Source of the DNA: Acestrorhynchus altus
Taxonomy: Eukaryota > Chordata > Actinopteri > Characiformes > Acestrorhynchidae
Assembly (NCBI GenBank): GCA_034509495.1
Contig: CM067510.1
Coordinates: 27,008,604 to 27,072,603 of the forward strand
Direction of reading: 5' to 3'
Length of the DNA stretch: 64,000 nucleotides
The first letter of the stretch is position 1; the number at the start of each line of letters is the position of its first letter. The notes under the pieces were generated by a model. That model worked only from the letters and a program-made list of their open reading frames with translations, was not told the DNA's origin and searched no databases. Of this stretch, positions 33,859-46,700 are shown piece by piece. Made by a program: the position numbers and the translations under genes.

Positions 33859-36800
33859 GTAAGAAGAGGTTGCTTTCTAATTGATTGTTTAGGCAATGAG
33901 ACAATAGCATATCTGACCACATTCCCAGTTTCCCAGTACTTCCTGCCGGTGTGGACTCTATGAATGAGGTTGTTTTCCCGGAATCAGTGGATATGATCAT
34001 AAAGAGTTCCCTTTCAGTTTACAGAACGTAACTAATGGAGTTTATTTTCCACGAGTTCAGCTAGCTGGAAAAGCACAGGCATTGTTGTTTCAATTCACAG
34101 GAAGTGATGTCACAGTCATCACAGGATTGGCAGAAAATATGTTTTTGTAGTGATTGGCTATTATTGCCAATAGCCCATATTGTTGTCCTAAGGGGTTCAT
34201 GTGACCTGAAATCCTCCTGCCGCAGGGGTGGGTGGTGCTTTCCTTTGTCTCAGCCAATAGGAGTCATTATTTGACAGTTTTTTAAAAGATCTTTAGAACT
34301 TATATATACATACAGTGGGGTAAAAAAGTTCTCCTACTTATAAAGATGAGAGAGGTCTGTAATTTTCATCATAGTTACATTTCATCTCTGAAAAAAATTC
34401 AGTAAATCACATTGTAGGATTTTTAGAGAATTTATTTGTATATTATGATGGACAGTAAGTATTTGGTCAATTACAAACAAGCAAGATTTCTGCCTTTCAC
34501 AGACCTGTAACAACTTCTTTAAGAAGCTCTTCTGTCCTCTACTCGCTACCTACATTAATGGCACCTGTTTGATATCATTATCTGTATAAAAGACACCTGT
34601 TCACAGCCTCAAACAGTCAGACTCCAAACTCAGCCCTGGCCAAGATCAAAGAGCTGTCGAAGGACACCAGGTTGAAAATTGTAGACATGCACCAAGCAGG
34701 TTGGTCTGAATAAAACTGTGGCACAGAGCTGGGACCAAAATAACAAAGGCTACCATCAGTAACACATTATGCCGAGAGGGACTCCTACAATGCCAGGCGT
34801 GTCCCCCTGCTTAAGCAAGTACATGTCCGAAGTTTGCCAGAGCACATATGGATGATCCAGAAGAGGATTGGGAGAATATCATGTGGTCAGGTGTAACCAG
34901 AATAGAACTTTTTGGTAAAAACTCAACTCGTCATGCCTGGAGATAGAAAAATGCTGAGTTGCTTCCCAAGAACACCATACCTACTGTGAAGCATGGAGGT
35001 GGAAACATCATGTTTTGGGGCTGTTTTTCTGCAAAGTGGACAGGACGGCAATTTGTGTTAAGGGAAGTGTGTATCGTGAGATTTTAAGCCAAAACCTCTT
35101 TCCATCAGTGAGAGTATTGAAGATGGAAGGTGGCTGGGTCTTCCAGCATGACAATGATCCCAAACACACTGCAAGGGCAATGAAGGAGTGGCTGAGTAAA
35201 AAGCATTTCAGGGTCCTGGAGCAGCCTTGCCAGTCTGCAGACTTCAACCCCATAGAAAATCTGAGAGACCTACATGATCCACAGAGAGGGAGAACCAACA
35301 GATTGACATAACAGCTACAATTGTGGACATTCTAACAACTATAATGCCCTCCATGAGTCATCCTGTTAGTGCCAGTACCACAGGCAGATACAGGACTTCA
35401 TGCATGCAGACTGTTATAATGACTGCCCTGAACACCACGTCATTGTTACCAAAGACTGCAAGGGTGTTGTGCCAGACTTTCATGGAGTCACTCAGAAGGG
35501 CAGCAGGTTATCTTCAGTGATGAGTCCCACTTTTGTGTTGGTGGAGATGACCAACAAATTGGTGCCACGGCAGACGTTTCCGCAGTCGAAAATTTCTGGG
35601 ATGTTGTCTGTGCTATTAATGTTTGCTCTTTAACCATCTCCATAGCACGTAATCCCCCACCTTGTAATCAGAGTCAACCCATTCTGTCTGGCAGACCCCT
35701 CCCACTCACCCCTTTGCTCAGTTTTGGGCCCAAGTGTAGTTTTCGGTCTAGTACCTAAGCTTGGTGAGCTTCTCACTAGATGGAATCTGCTGTAATTGCA
35801 CCAGTTTCCACCGGCTGACAGATGACTGTGGTTCACCTGACCTTGCTGGGTTGGTTTTCTTCTTGTTTGAACACATGGGTGGGTGGGAGCATGGGATTTC
35901 CTGTCTCATTATGAACAAGATCTCACCAGAGTATAGGGGCTTACTTGATTTCTCTAACCTGGTGCTCTCATCCCGTTTACAAATGCCTCCTCATTTAACA
36001 TATCTGTCTGTTTCCACAGCGCCAGCCGCCAACCATGAGTCAGGGAACGGCTCTCTTCTCGTGCGCAATCACAGGTATGTGTGATTTTCATTTGTTATTT
36101 TGGTGGAAAATGCAAAAACAAGGTGCACATATCTTCTCTCAAAGTTGTCAGGTTTCACTTTTCTTGATCTGTGTGGCACTGCACTGAGCTCAGCCTCTAA
36201 CTCGATTCTGCTACCACAGCTTTAAAGGGAAATTCCCCCAATTGTTCACGAGTTCTACTTAATTGTAATGACAGTTGAGTTAAAATGTAAATACAGTCAT
36301 TTATTGTCAGTCTGGTGGGAAACACTTCTTGAGAAATGTATGTTGTACATTATGTAATGTAACTCTCTCTCTCTCTGTGACACTAAGCAGCCACAACAAT
36401 ATAACTACCTGCGTAAAAGCACTTTCCCATCGCATTGGAACTTACACCACACTAATCAAGTAGACTCAAATCTGGTCTCGCTTTTTGATACCTGGTACCT
36501 GGTTGGATTGAGATCAGTGTAATTCACGTCAGCTATCAGTAGTTTGTGTTATGGCTGATTGGTGTTTGTGTGTGTGAATTTGCAAGTGCATGTGTGTTTT
36601 TAAATGTAAATTACCGTATTTTCCGGACTATAAGCTGCACCGGAATATAAGCCGCACCCGCAAACTTAAAAAAAAAAAACCCTGGAAAATAACATATATA
36701 AGAAGAAAAAGCTGCACCTCATTATAAGCCGCATGGTTTAAAGTGTGGGGAAGAAGTAGCGGCTTATAGTCCGGAAAATACGGTAAGTTAAAAGGACATA

Positions 36801-39800
36801 TTTGGTGTGGGTTTGGTATGAAATGCTCTGTTCTTTAGATATGATAACAAAGGTCATCTCTGTAGTTTCATGGCATATTGATGTTTTCTAAACAAGACAC
36901 ACACACGCGCACACACACACACACTTATCCACACAATGTGGTTAAACTATCTATCTACCATCTTCCAGTAATCAATCTACTGTCTACCAGTCCCCGACCT
37001 CGACTGGAAGGAAGATTTTCCCACGCCTCCATGCAGAATTTGTTCAGCTATGTGACGTTTCAGCGACAGTCTTTGTATAGACGATAATGTTGCTCAAACC
37101 CCCTCTGATACAATAAAGATTTTGTAGTGGTTTCTTTGATGGACAGATCTCCAGACCCTGCAGTAAAGCAGCCCAGAACACTTGCATCCCCATGCTTCAC
37201 AGTTGGTATGAGGTTGGTTGCTGTGTTTGTGTTCTGTTGCTGTGCCCAAATAATTAATCTGTCCAAAGGACATTGTTCCAGAAATCCTGCTCTTTGTTCT
37301 CTGGCAAACTTTACTTTTGCCCTGATTTTTTTTGAAAGTAAGGGTTTCCTCCTTGAAACACCTACTATGAATCAACATTCTCTTTGTGATGGTACTCGCA
37401 CATTGACATCAACTGTTCTCTTCGGCTGAACAGTTGTTTTAAATTTTTTCATAGATTTCATTTTGTATTTGTTTTTAACTGTATCATCTCCATCTCTCAG
37501 TAAAGTTCAAATGAAGATCCATATGAATGTCTATATGTTTAAATATAATAAAAATAATATGGTGTTGATGAGGTGTCCTACATTTTCACGACTGTATATA
37601 TAAATGTCGATGATTATGTATGTATATAAGATTATGTATGTATATTGTGGACAGATTTGTGAGAGGTCAGACCTTTCAAAAGAGTGAAACAGAAGTCAGT
37701 GTTGTTCGCCCTCACCTGTCCTGCTCTCTCCAAGGAGGTCCGACACCTGAGAGCGCTTAGAGTTGTAACGTGATGCCACTAATGTTCTAGGTTTGACAGG
37801 TACTACTTTTAATAGCCTGGTCACTAATGCCTACAAGGCCTCGGGTCCTTGGGTTTACAGCTGATTTAGTCAGTTTTGATGGTCTCAGTAATAATGCCTC
37901 GAGGTATCGATGCCACACTTTGTTAGCCTGTCTGCTTCAGGGGCCTTTATGTGCATCATTTCTTACCTTAACTTTGTTGGCATAGTTGCAAAAGCCTCAG
38001 GTTTTTTGATGGTATTTGTGTGTTTTTTTAGTCTGTAGTGCTTTTTTTTTTTAGTTGGGGTTAGTACTACCTGCTAACCTCACATGATACTATCTATGAG
38101 AAATACACATTTCTATCTAATTTCTTGCTTTGTTTTTTTTTTTTGGTAGCCTAGTTGCAACTAACGGAAGGAAGTCAGTTCATACCATTGGCAGCTCAAT
38201 TTAGTTTGATTCACTTTTTCATACAATCTGCAGCGATTTTGCTGGCCTTGTAGACATATTGATAGCATTTCTTTGTAATGTCCTGCATTAGCGGCTAAAA
38301 AGACCTCCAGTTTAGTCTGTAATGCTTGGTGTATTTATGTTAGTCTAGCCATTACTACATACAAGCCACTGTGAAAGTGTTTGTAATTTGTTGGTTTAAC
38401 TTTTCTAGCCTCGACAATAAAGGCTTCAGGCACCTGCGTAGTGTTGTCTATGATTTTTTGTTTTGTTTTGTTAGTTCTTAAGAGCGACGGGCACATCGAT
38501 AGGATTTGTCCATAATTCGTTGACTTTGCCAGCCTAGCTGCTGCCACCTAACAGACCTAATCTTTACGGTAGTTGTCTGTTCTTGTTTTAGTTTAGTTGG
38601 TTTGCTACTGCTTCTAAGGCCTCAGATGCCTCTTTAGCCCTCAGGCGCCTTGGTAGTATTTGTGTAAGGGCAGATTGTTTTCACTATATCAGGACATGGA
38701 AAGCAGAGGTGGAACAATAATGCCTCTAGTCTTCGGGTTGAATAAACAAACAGGAGTTTGGGTCCCAAAACGAGATCAATAGGTTTTTGTGCTGGTGTTA
38801 GCCTGGCCGTTGCTGGCACATAACCGTGATGCCCACGATGATGTGTCCTGCTGAGGCTGCCTTTTGTTCCTCCCCGTGCCCTGGGACAGGAGCATTTTGT
38901 TGTTGACTTCAGAAAAATCCCCCGTGTCCCAAGCCGAGCTGCTGTCGCTATCGAGGTCAAGCACATGCTATTCTCGCCCCGTTTGTAGATGCGGGCACTC
39001 CTCCAGGAAATAGTGACTGGGCTGGGGACAGCCCAATTTAAAGGCTGAAGATGGATCCATCCATCTGATGTTAGCTTTGATGATTGTGCTGGAAGGCAGT
39101 GTGAATACGTAGCCTGTGCTTTCTTAGCTCAGTCTGTGTCTTTAACCTTTTAAGTGAGTCCTCACACTCATAACTGCAGAACTCACAGATCAGATGTTAA
39201 ATAAAGATGTAATAAAGTAAATGGTTCTCACTTTTAGGTAGGAAGTTTCTGTATGGTTGCTATGGTATCCCATGTGGTTCTCTGGTAGTTACTATGGTGT
39301 TGTGTAGTTGTTAAGGTGTCTGCTGGGTAGTGGCTGTGGCATCTCAGGTGGTTACTACGGTGTTTCTAAGTTGTGTCCCGGGATGGTCACTCCACTTGTC
39401 TGCTAAATGCTGTAAATGTAAATGGTGCCTGCTCTGGTGTTGGGTGGTTGCTGTGGTATCCCCGGTTGCTGTAGTGGTACTGATATGCGCTTGCCAGATG
39501 GGTGCAATAATGTTGCAAGCTGATTTCTGTGGTCTTTCAAGCGGTTGCTATTGTGTTGTCTGGTGATTGCTAGGGTGTTGTCAGGTGGTCCTGCTCAGTT
39601 GCTACAGTATCCCAGATGGTTCCTATAGGTTCCCGGGTGGTTCCACAAATTTTGTTCTTTGCAGAACCCATGCATCCAATGAAAAAGCTGTACAGAAGCA
39701 TAAATCACATAATTAGACCCAACAACGTGAAGTCGGAACCGTGGAACGAGATGCATGGCTGATATCTGGCAGCAAAATAATTAAATCAGAAGAATGGAAA

Positions 39801-40183
39801 TCAGTGTAGTTGTCATTGCTTGGCTTTTGATTGGACAGTCATCAAAGCATTTTACTGCTAGTGGTATGATGTATGACTGTATATGTGATGAACTCTGTGA
39901 TGAACTGCAACTGTCTGCCCTTTAAAGAGGTCAAACGAAGACTTAAAGGTGTTTAAACAGCAGCTCTGGGCCTGCTTGGCATTGAACCCTGACCTAGATA
40001 ATAAAGCGTCTTCTGAAAGTCATCACAGTACAGAAAACAGATGTTTGGTCAGAGTTGTGCTAAGGCTGTCTGGTGCTTAGCTGTTGGTCATTGAGATCAG
40101 TTGAAAGAGCCTTGTCGGTGTACTGGACGTTTTCACTGCTCGGTTGATCAATCCAAATTCAGTGTACACTTCAGATTACACAC

Positions 40184-40216
<33 letters not shown>

Positions 40217-40671
40217 TAATTTAGACTAGAACATGTAAAGTGGTGTTGTGACTAAGGTTCACATGCCTAGACTCCTTCAGATGTTGTGTGTATTGTGACA
40301 CCCCCGCCCAATCAGCCCCTGACAGTTCCCAGCTGTTTGTGCTGTAAACCTCAGGTTCAGGGGGGCTGTTGGAGACGACCGGGTGGAAGAAGGCTCTATC
40401 AGTCCCTTCATGAAAATATGATGACATTAAAGATTTAATGATACTCCTATTTCAGCCAGCAGCATTCCAGACATTCTGAGAGGAGAGCCCAGTAGTTGGG
40501 AATAGTACAGTGTACTAAGGTGTAGTAGAGCATAGTATTGGTGTAGTAGGACGTAGTACAGTGTAGTTGGGTATTGTAGCAGTGGGGCATAGAAGAGTGT
40601 GGTAGCTTGTGTTGTGTAGGTATTGGCTGATTCGCTCTGTGGTTAGCATAGTTTTGTGTGTGTGTGTGTGT

Positions 40672-40709
<38 letters not shown>

Positions 40710-43700
40710 ATGCTTTTAAAGTGAAACTCAGGGGAGAAAGATGAAGATAACAAAAAAACAATGAGCTGTAAGAACCAAAGGGGGTTTGTAAGAAATATGT
40801 GGCATCAAAAATGCATCATTGTGGAAATCATGGGTTTACTTTCTCACGCATGTGAAAATCCAGGACCCGGATTCACAAAGCATTTGAGAGAGATTTTTCT
40901 TAGATGTCCTTTTTTCTTATTTTTCTTAAACATGAATTTAAGATAAATTGCATGCTAAAAAAATTACTATTCAAAAAAAAATTTGCCATTGGCTAACCAG
41001 CCATTAGGTTTGTAGTTTGTGTACTTCTGGTTCCAGTCCCAAGCCCAGATAAATGGTGAGGGTTGCGTCAGGAAGGGCATCTGGCGTAAAACTTGTGCCA
41101 AAACTATAATGTGGATCATGAATATGATGATCCACTGTGGCGACCCCTAAAGGGAGCAGCCAAAAGAAGAAGAAGCAGCATTCTAAAAAAAATTGCTATT
41201 CAAAAAACGTTACCTCACGGTAGTCTCACAGTGGTCTTAGACTGTAAGTGTTCAGAAGGTCAGTCTCTTGGGGTATTTTCACACCTGAAAATGTGTGTTT
41301 GTGTTCCATTGTGTTCTTCTGGTCAAGTTAGACCAAAGAAAAAGAACTTTAGTACGTCCTGACCTCATCACCTATGTGGACGAGTCTTCCTTTTACTTTT
41401 TTGAAAGTAAACGTATGCCATTCCAGTTTTTGTGCCGTCACCAGCAGGGTCAGATTTGTGATGATAGCCTGCCTCAAGTTAGTGTAATTGATCTCATTTA
41501 CCAGTTAATTAATATCTATTTTAGCTAAATTGAACATTGAGGAGTGTGAAGAAAACAATTTGGCCTTGTACAAATCTGCCAAACCCCCATGATTAGGATT
41601 GGTCTTTAGTTGATATTTTTTTGTAGCAATAGTATGTAGTGTTTAGTATGTATTTGGGATGCAGCCCTCATTATGCAGCCGTTGTTGTGGGTATACCATG
41701 TCCTCTAGGGTATATTGTTTGTTTAAAGTGCACTGAAATTCTGCACTGTGTTTTTTGGACACTACTGCAAAATGGTGGAAATTAGGTGTGATGGTGTTTG
41801 GGACACCGTCTTATGGACCAGGCTTTCTCCTCATGAAAAGGGCCACAGTATAATTAAGGGTATTAAAATTAAATGCATCTTCCTTTTGTTGGAGTTAGTC
41901 TCTACTGTCCAGGGAAGACATTCTACTAGGTTCTGGAGCATTGCTGAGGGGGTTTGATGGCATTAAAGGACAAGAGTTTAAGTGATGTCAGAATGATGAT
42001 CACTACCCCACCCCGACTTCATCCCCAACTCCCACACTCATCCCAAAAATACTAGAGAAGACAGTGCCACTGCTCTATAGCTCAATGCTCAATACCCCTC
42101 TAACACACAAGGCATTTGACTTGATGCTAGTAGGGTCAGGTGTATGTAAACAAAATATTATTGAAAGAAATGTGTAATAGCCTCTGTGTTAGAACATGAT
42201 TCATGTGTTCAGAAAAGCAGAACAGCATTGCATACCTAAGGTGGAAGATAAGCAGTAAAACGTGGTAATTGCAGCACAAGCTGGAACAAATTTCCAAACA
42301 CACCACCTCAGACTCGGACTAACAGACAGAGACACATCGTTCTGGTGTTCATCCTTATCTCTGTGATTTGTTTCCAGTATCAATTTGTATTGTGTACTTT
42401 ATAATAGTCTAATAATAGTAATTGTGGAGTGTTTCTAATCCAGTATGAATCCAGTACAGTGCAGAAACTCTTGATTAATCTAATCCAGCTCCAGTACTGC
42501 ATTAGTTTTACGTTTCATTTTCCCGTTCCAGAGCCGGGCCGGTGGCCGGACGTTAGCCACGGCTGTGGGGTTCGACAGAGACCAGTGGGTGCGAGTCTTG
42601 AGAGTCTATGGGATGTCCTGCCGGAGGCTGGTGCGGCGGGGTCCATCAGCGGCCTGCTGCGGGACCTCAGCCTGAGTGAAACTCCAAACGCCACCACTGC
42701 GCCGCCCAGCAAACGGCAGTGCCGGTCACTGTCCTGCTCAGACGAACCGCCCGGCTGCCGGTCTCCATGGCGACCACAGGGTTCACGGATTTGGACGACT
42801 GTGGAAAAGCGTCGTTGTCACAGCGGGGGCAGTGTCCAGCGTGGCTCCACCTTATCTTCATCCACATTCACTCAGACCGGATTCTCTGGCATGCAACGAA
42901 GCTCCAGCTTCAGCCTCCCCACACGCTCCAACCTGCTGGAGCTACCGGCTTTTGTCAACTTCCAAAGGCAGGCTTTCACTCCTTTTTCTGCCACTGTCTC
43001 CGAAACCCCCCTCTACCTCTCTCATGAACAGATATGCCTGGCTGAGCCCAGTGGAGGACCGTCAGAGGCCAGTTCCCCGGACTCCACCCCTGAGCTTGAT
43101 CGTCGCGCAGGTCAGGGTGGGCTGTCCCGCAGTCGCTCTCAGCCTTGTGTTCTGAACGACAAGAAAATCGGAGTGAAGCGTCGCAGACCTGCAGACACAC
43201 AGAAACACAGGCCTTCTCTGGACCTGGCCAAGATGACCCAGGTAAGATACAGGGTTGAATCAATTAATACATACTGGCTATTTCAATAATCATCAACTCA
43301 GCCTCTGAGGTCCACAATGTTTTACAGCTGGTGACAAATAAATTTGCGGTCTGTTTTCAGACGTGTTCCAAACCTGATATTTTTTTAAAGTGCACATCTT
43401 TCTGCAGACTGCACCCATTGCTGACACAGTTGTGCAAATGCATGTATAGCTGGTCAAGTAAATATAAATAAAATGGCATAGAAAACTGTAGAATGGTGTA
43501 GACTCGCATAGAAGTGTGTAGAAGCTTGATTTCAGAAGAAACTTTGCATTTGGAGGTGTCCCAATACTTTTACCCATTTAGTGTTTAAGCAAGTATCACA
43601 CCAAACTTAGATTTTTTCCATAATCAATACAATAAACATCTATAATCAAGACAGATCTTATATCGATAAGGCTGCAGGAAGGTGTAGGAGGGCATGGGAG

Positions 43701-46700
43701 GGTGTAGAAGAGTGTAGAGGGTGTAGAAGACTAATGTTGAAGGCTGCAGAATGTAGAATGGTGTAACAGTCTGCAGAAGACTTTAAAAAGGGTTTAGAAG
43801 ACTGTAGAAGGGTGTGAACTGGTGTAGAAGACTACAAGATTAGAAGAAAACATTACAGAGTGGTGTAAAAGACTGTAGACTGCTGTAGAATTACATATAA
43901 GACTGTAAAATGGAGTGGAAGAGTGTAGATGGGCATAGAAGACTGTATAATATAGACTGGTGTAGAGGACTGTAGACTCCATTCACGTGTCCAATTATGT
44001 TCTCCTGAGTGCAATAAGCCTCTTACAGATTATTAATTTTGATATATGACGTTTGAAACTCAACCTCACCATGTAAGGTATAAACACAGAGAACCGTAAC
44101 AGATCCTTCACCTCACCACTGTCAGTCTGACTCATCGTCACCTACACCGTGTAGACACTCCTGTTCTGTTCTGGCGACGCTCGTAGGATTCAGAACACAG
44201 GAGGGTTGTAAAACAGAAGCCGAGAAAATCGATTTAACCAGCAGTCGTCTGCTAAAGGCCTCTATAAAACATGTTTATTAACGCATGTCCGTAAACCAAG
44301 AAGTAGGGCTGCACGATAAGGAAGAGTAAATTCGATTCTACTACTTTCACTGTGCAGCTCACTGGTACATGCACGTTGGCATGCTGGCCACTGGCCTCCT
44401 GCAACATCGCTACCATGGTGTTAGCCTTACACCTATGGCCCTCATCCAGAATCACTATGAAGGTGCTGCTGATCTTTAATACCAGCTACCAGACTGTGTT
44501 TCTGGTATAGTTTCATTAACTTCACTGCTGCTGATCTTTAATACCAGCTACCAGACTGTGTTTGTGAAACAGTTTCAGTAACTACACTGCTGTTACTGTT
44601 TAAGACTTGAAATCAGAATCTTTAGCATTTAAAAGATTAAATTCATTTCTTTGATGTGGGTGTGTCCAGAACACTCTCCAAGCCTATCCCTTAAATGGGC
44701 TGCACCCACACACCCAGAGGGAAGAGGGAGAGAGTTCGCCAGTTTCCACATACTAATTAAAACACTCACTTTTACAGTGATGGTGAAATCGTTACACCCT
44801 CACTATTGGGGATTATGTTGGTTGAAACCGATCCTAGATCAGGTTCAGCATTTTCCCCATGAATACAGTCCCTGGTGTAGAGGCAGGGGAAGCAGATGGC
44901 CCATCTGGACAATACTGTATGTCAGTAGACTGACCCTGTCTGAAAATATACACTTCTTGATGTATCTGTTCATAGATGGAAGTATTTTAAAACATAATAC
45001 ACATTACAGAGACGTCGTACATTTACATCTGCAGCTTTCCTCAGGAAGTAACGAGGCAGCCTTCACACTACATTGTATATTTAATATTACATTAACTGGA
45101 CAGTATCTGATTTGTACATTCTGTGAAGGGGACGGTTCAGCCAAAATAAAAACCACAACCGCCACTACATTTGTTTAAATATACCTAAAGCCCTTCTGTT
45201 AAAGGAAGCTGAATATCACATCTGCATTTACTAGCCTCATCAGTGGCTACACTGCTGTCCTGGATTCACTGTGGGTGATTGATATATTTGTATGCTGCAT
45301 TCTGAATAAATCACACTTAAAGCACTTTAAAGTCAGGCTTATATATTGACACTGCTTAAGTGCGGCGCATTTGTAAAGTGCAGAAAGTTGTTAAATGCAG
45401 AACATTATGAATAGTGTTAATGTTCTGCACTTAATGTTTATACCTAAAGTTCTGCATTTTTGTTACATTGTTACTTGCAGACCATTAAGTTTAGGACATT
45501 TGACATGGATTGGACAGGAACAGTTAAATTATTGGGACGTTTGTTTGGGAGCTGAGTGGAAGGTTTTGACTGTCAGGTTTTAATTTTCGTGAACGAAAAT
45601 GCAGGAGTGTATTTTTATACATGCTGGGGACGTCATATCCTGTAACTGTAGCATGTAGCATGAAGCAACATAGAAGAGCTTCAGCTTTAACGAGGCAGTG
45701 TCTGAAAGTTTCTGGGTACAGAGCTGTTGGGTATAACGGCACTCATCTGTTTGTGTAACGTGATTCACGTGGATGAGCTATAGATAAGATTTACAAACAT
45801 ACCCAAATCATTAGAACCCTGTTGTAGGTTTATATTAGCAAACATCATTCATCTAAATAGAAGGCCAGTCACAGTGTCCCCAAACTTTTGACTGCGGTGT
45901 GTAAGTATTTTACTCAGGCCAAGATAAGAGCCTATGTTCCTGTGGGTTTGGGTTGGTTGGACACAGGAACCCTGGATGAAATCAGGAGGGACTTGTTGAA
46001 TGTGTTCGATTGTCATATTGAGCTTAGCTCTTGCAGCAGGTGGGTGGTGGACGCTGCTGTGGTCAGGAGCTGTGTGTGTAGAGATTGACTCAGTTTCAGA
46101 GGCAGCATGAGTTACTCTTCATCAGTCAATGAAGGCAAAGCCTGTTTCCACAGCTATAGATCCACTCATTAATCACATCAGTGCGGAGTTTTGTTGAGGT
46201 TTGTTGTTGTGTGAGAGGTGCCAGGCATGATGTCAGGGGGAACCTCAGCCCAGTCCTGCATTGGAGCACTGCAGCTAATGTGCAGCTGTGTGGTCCAAAG
46301 ACGTATCTTCTAATAACCAAAAAGAACAAGATGTTGCATTTTAACGAAGATTAATAAATTCCTAGTTTTAAGGCAGCTCAATAAAGACTTCCTTTTAAGG
46401 CAGTTTAATAGAGCCAGGTTTTTAAGCCAGTTAATAAAGTTCAAATTTTAACAAAGTTCTGTAAAGTCAGACTTTTAAGGCAGCTCAATAAAGTTGGAGT
46501 TCACATTTTATCGCTTACAAAAATCGTTCAAACAACAGTCTGAAGTGCCTTTATTTTTCACAGTGTAGCATTGGACTGTGGGGTTCTCTGGAGTGACGGA
46601 GCTCCATTTACTTTGGAGTGAACTGGAGAGACAGAACCAATCATCCAACATCAGAACCAGACCTCGCTTATGCTGTTAGTCTTGTGAGGCTGATTGCAAT

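Noticed and set aside
34314..35640. Possible functional transposase gene
   Set aside because: Catalytic-region motifs are visible, but several frameshifts and stops and the missing right terminus show that it is dead.
42429..42531. Upstream extension of the fam53b large exon to an ATG at 42429
   Set aside because: The preceding residues do not match FAM53. The TCCCGTTCCAG acceptor at 42531 joins in phase to the exon at 36020-36074, which encodes the conserved MSQG...LFSC segment.
44651..45178. A 175-codon open frame in the last fam53b intron
   Set aside because: It has no recognisable domain, no promoter and no splice logic with fam53b. Codon use looks random.
45397..45428. GCAGAACATT...AATGTTCTGC hairpin as an RNA gene
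   Set aside because: The stem is only about 10 bases with a 12-base loop in intronic sequence. Nothing else suggests a microRNA precursor or other ncRNA.
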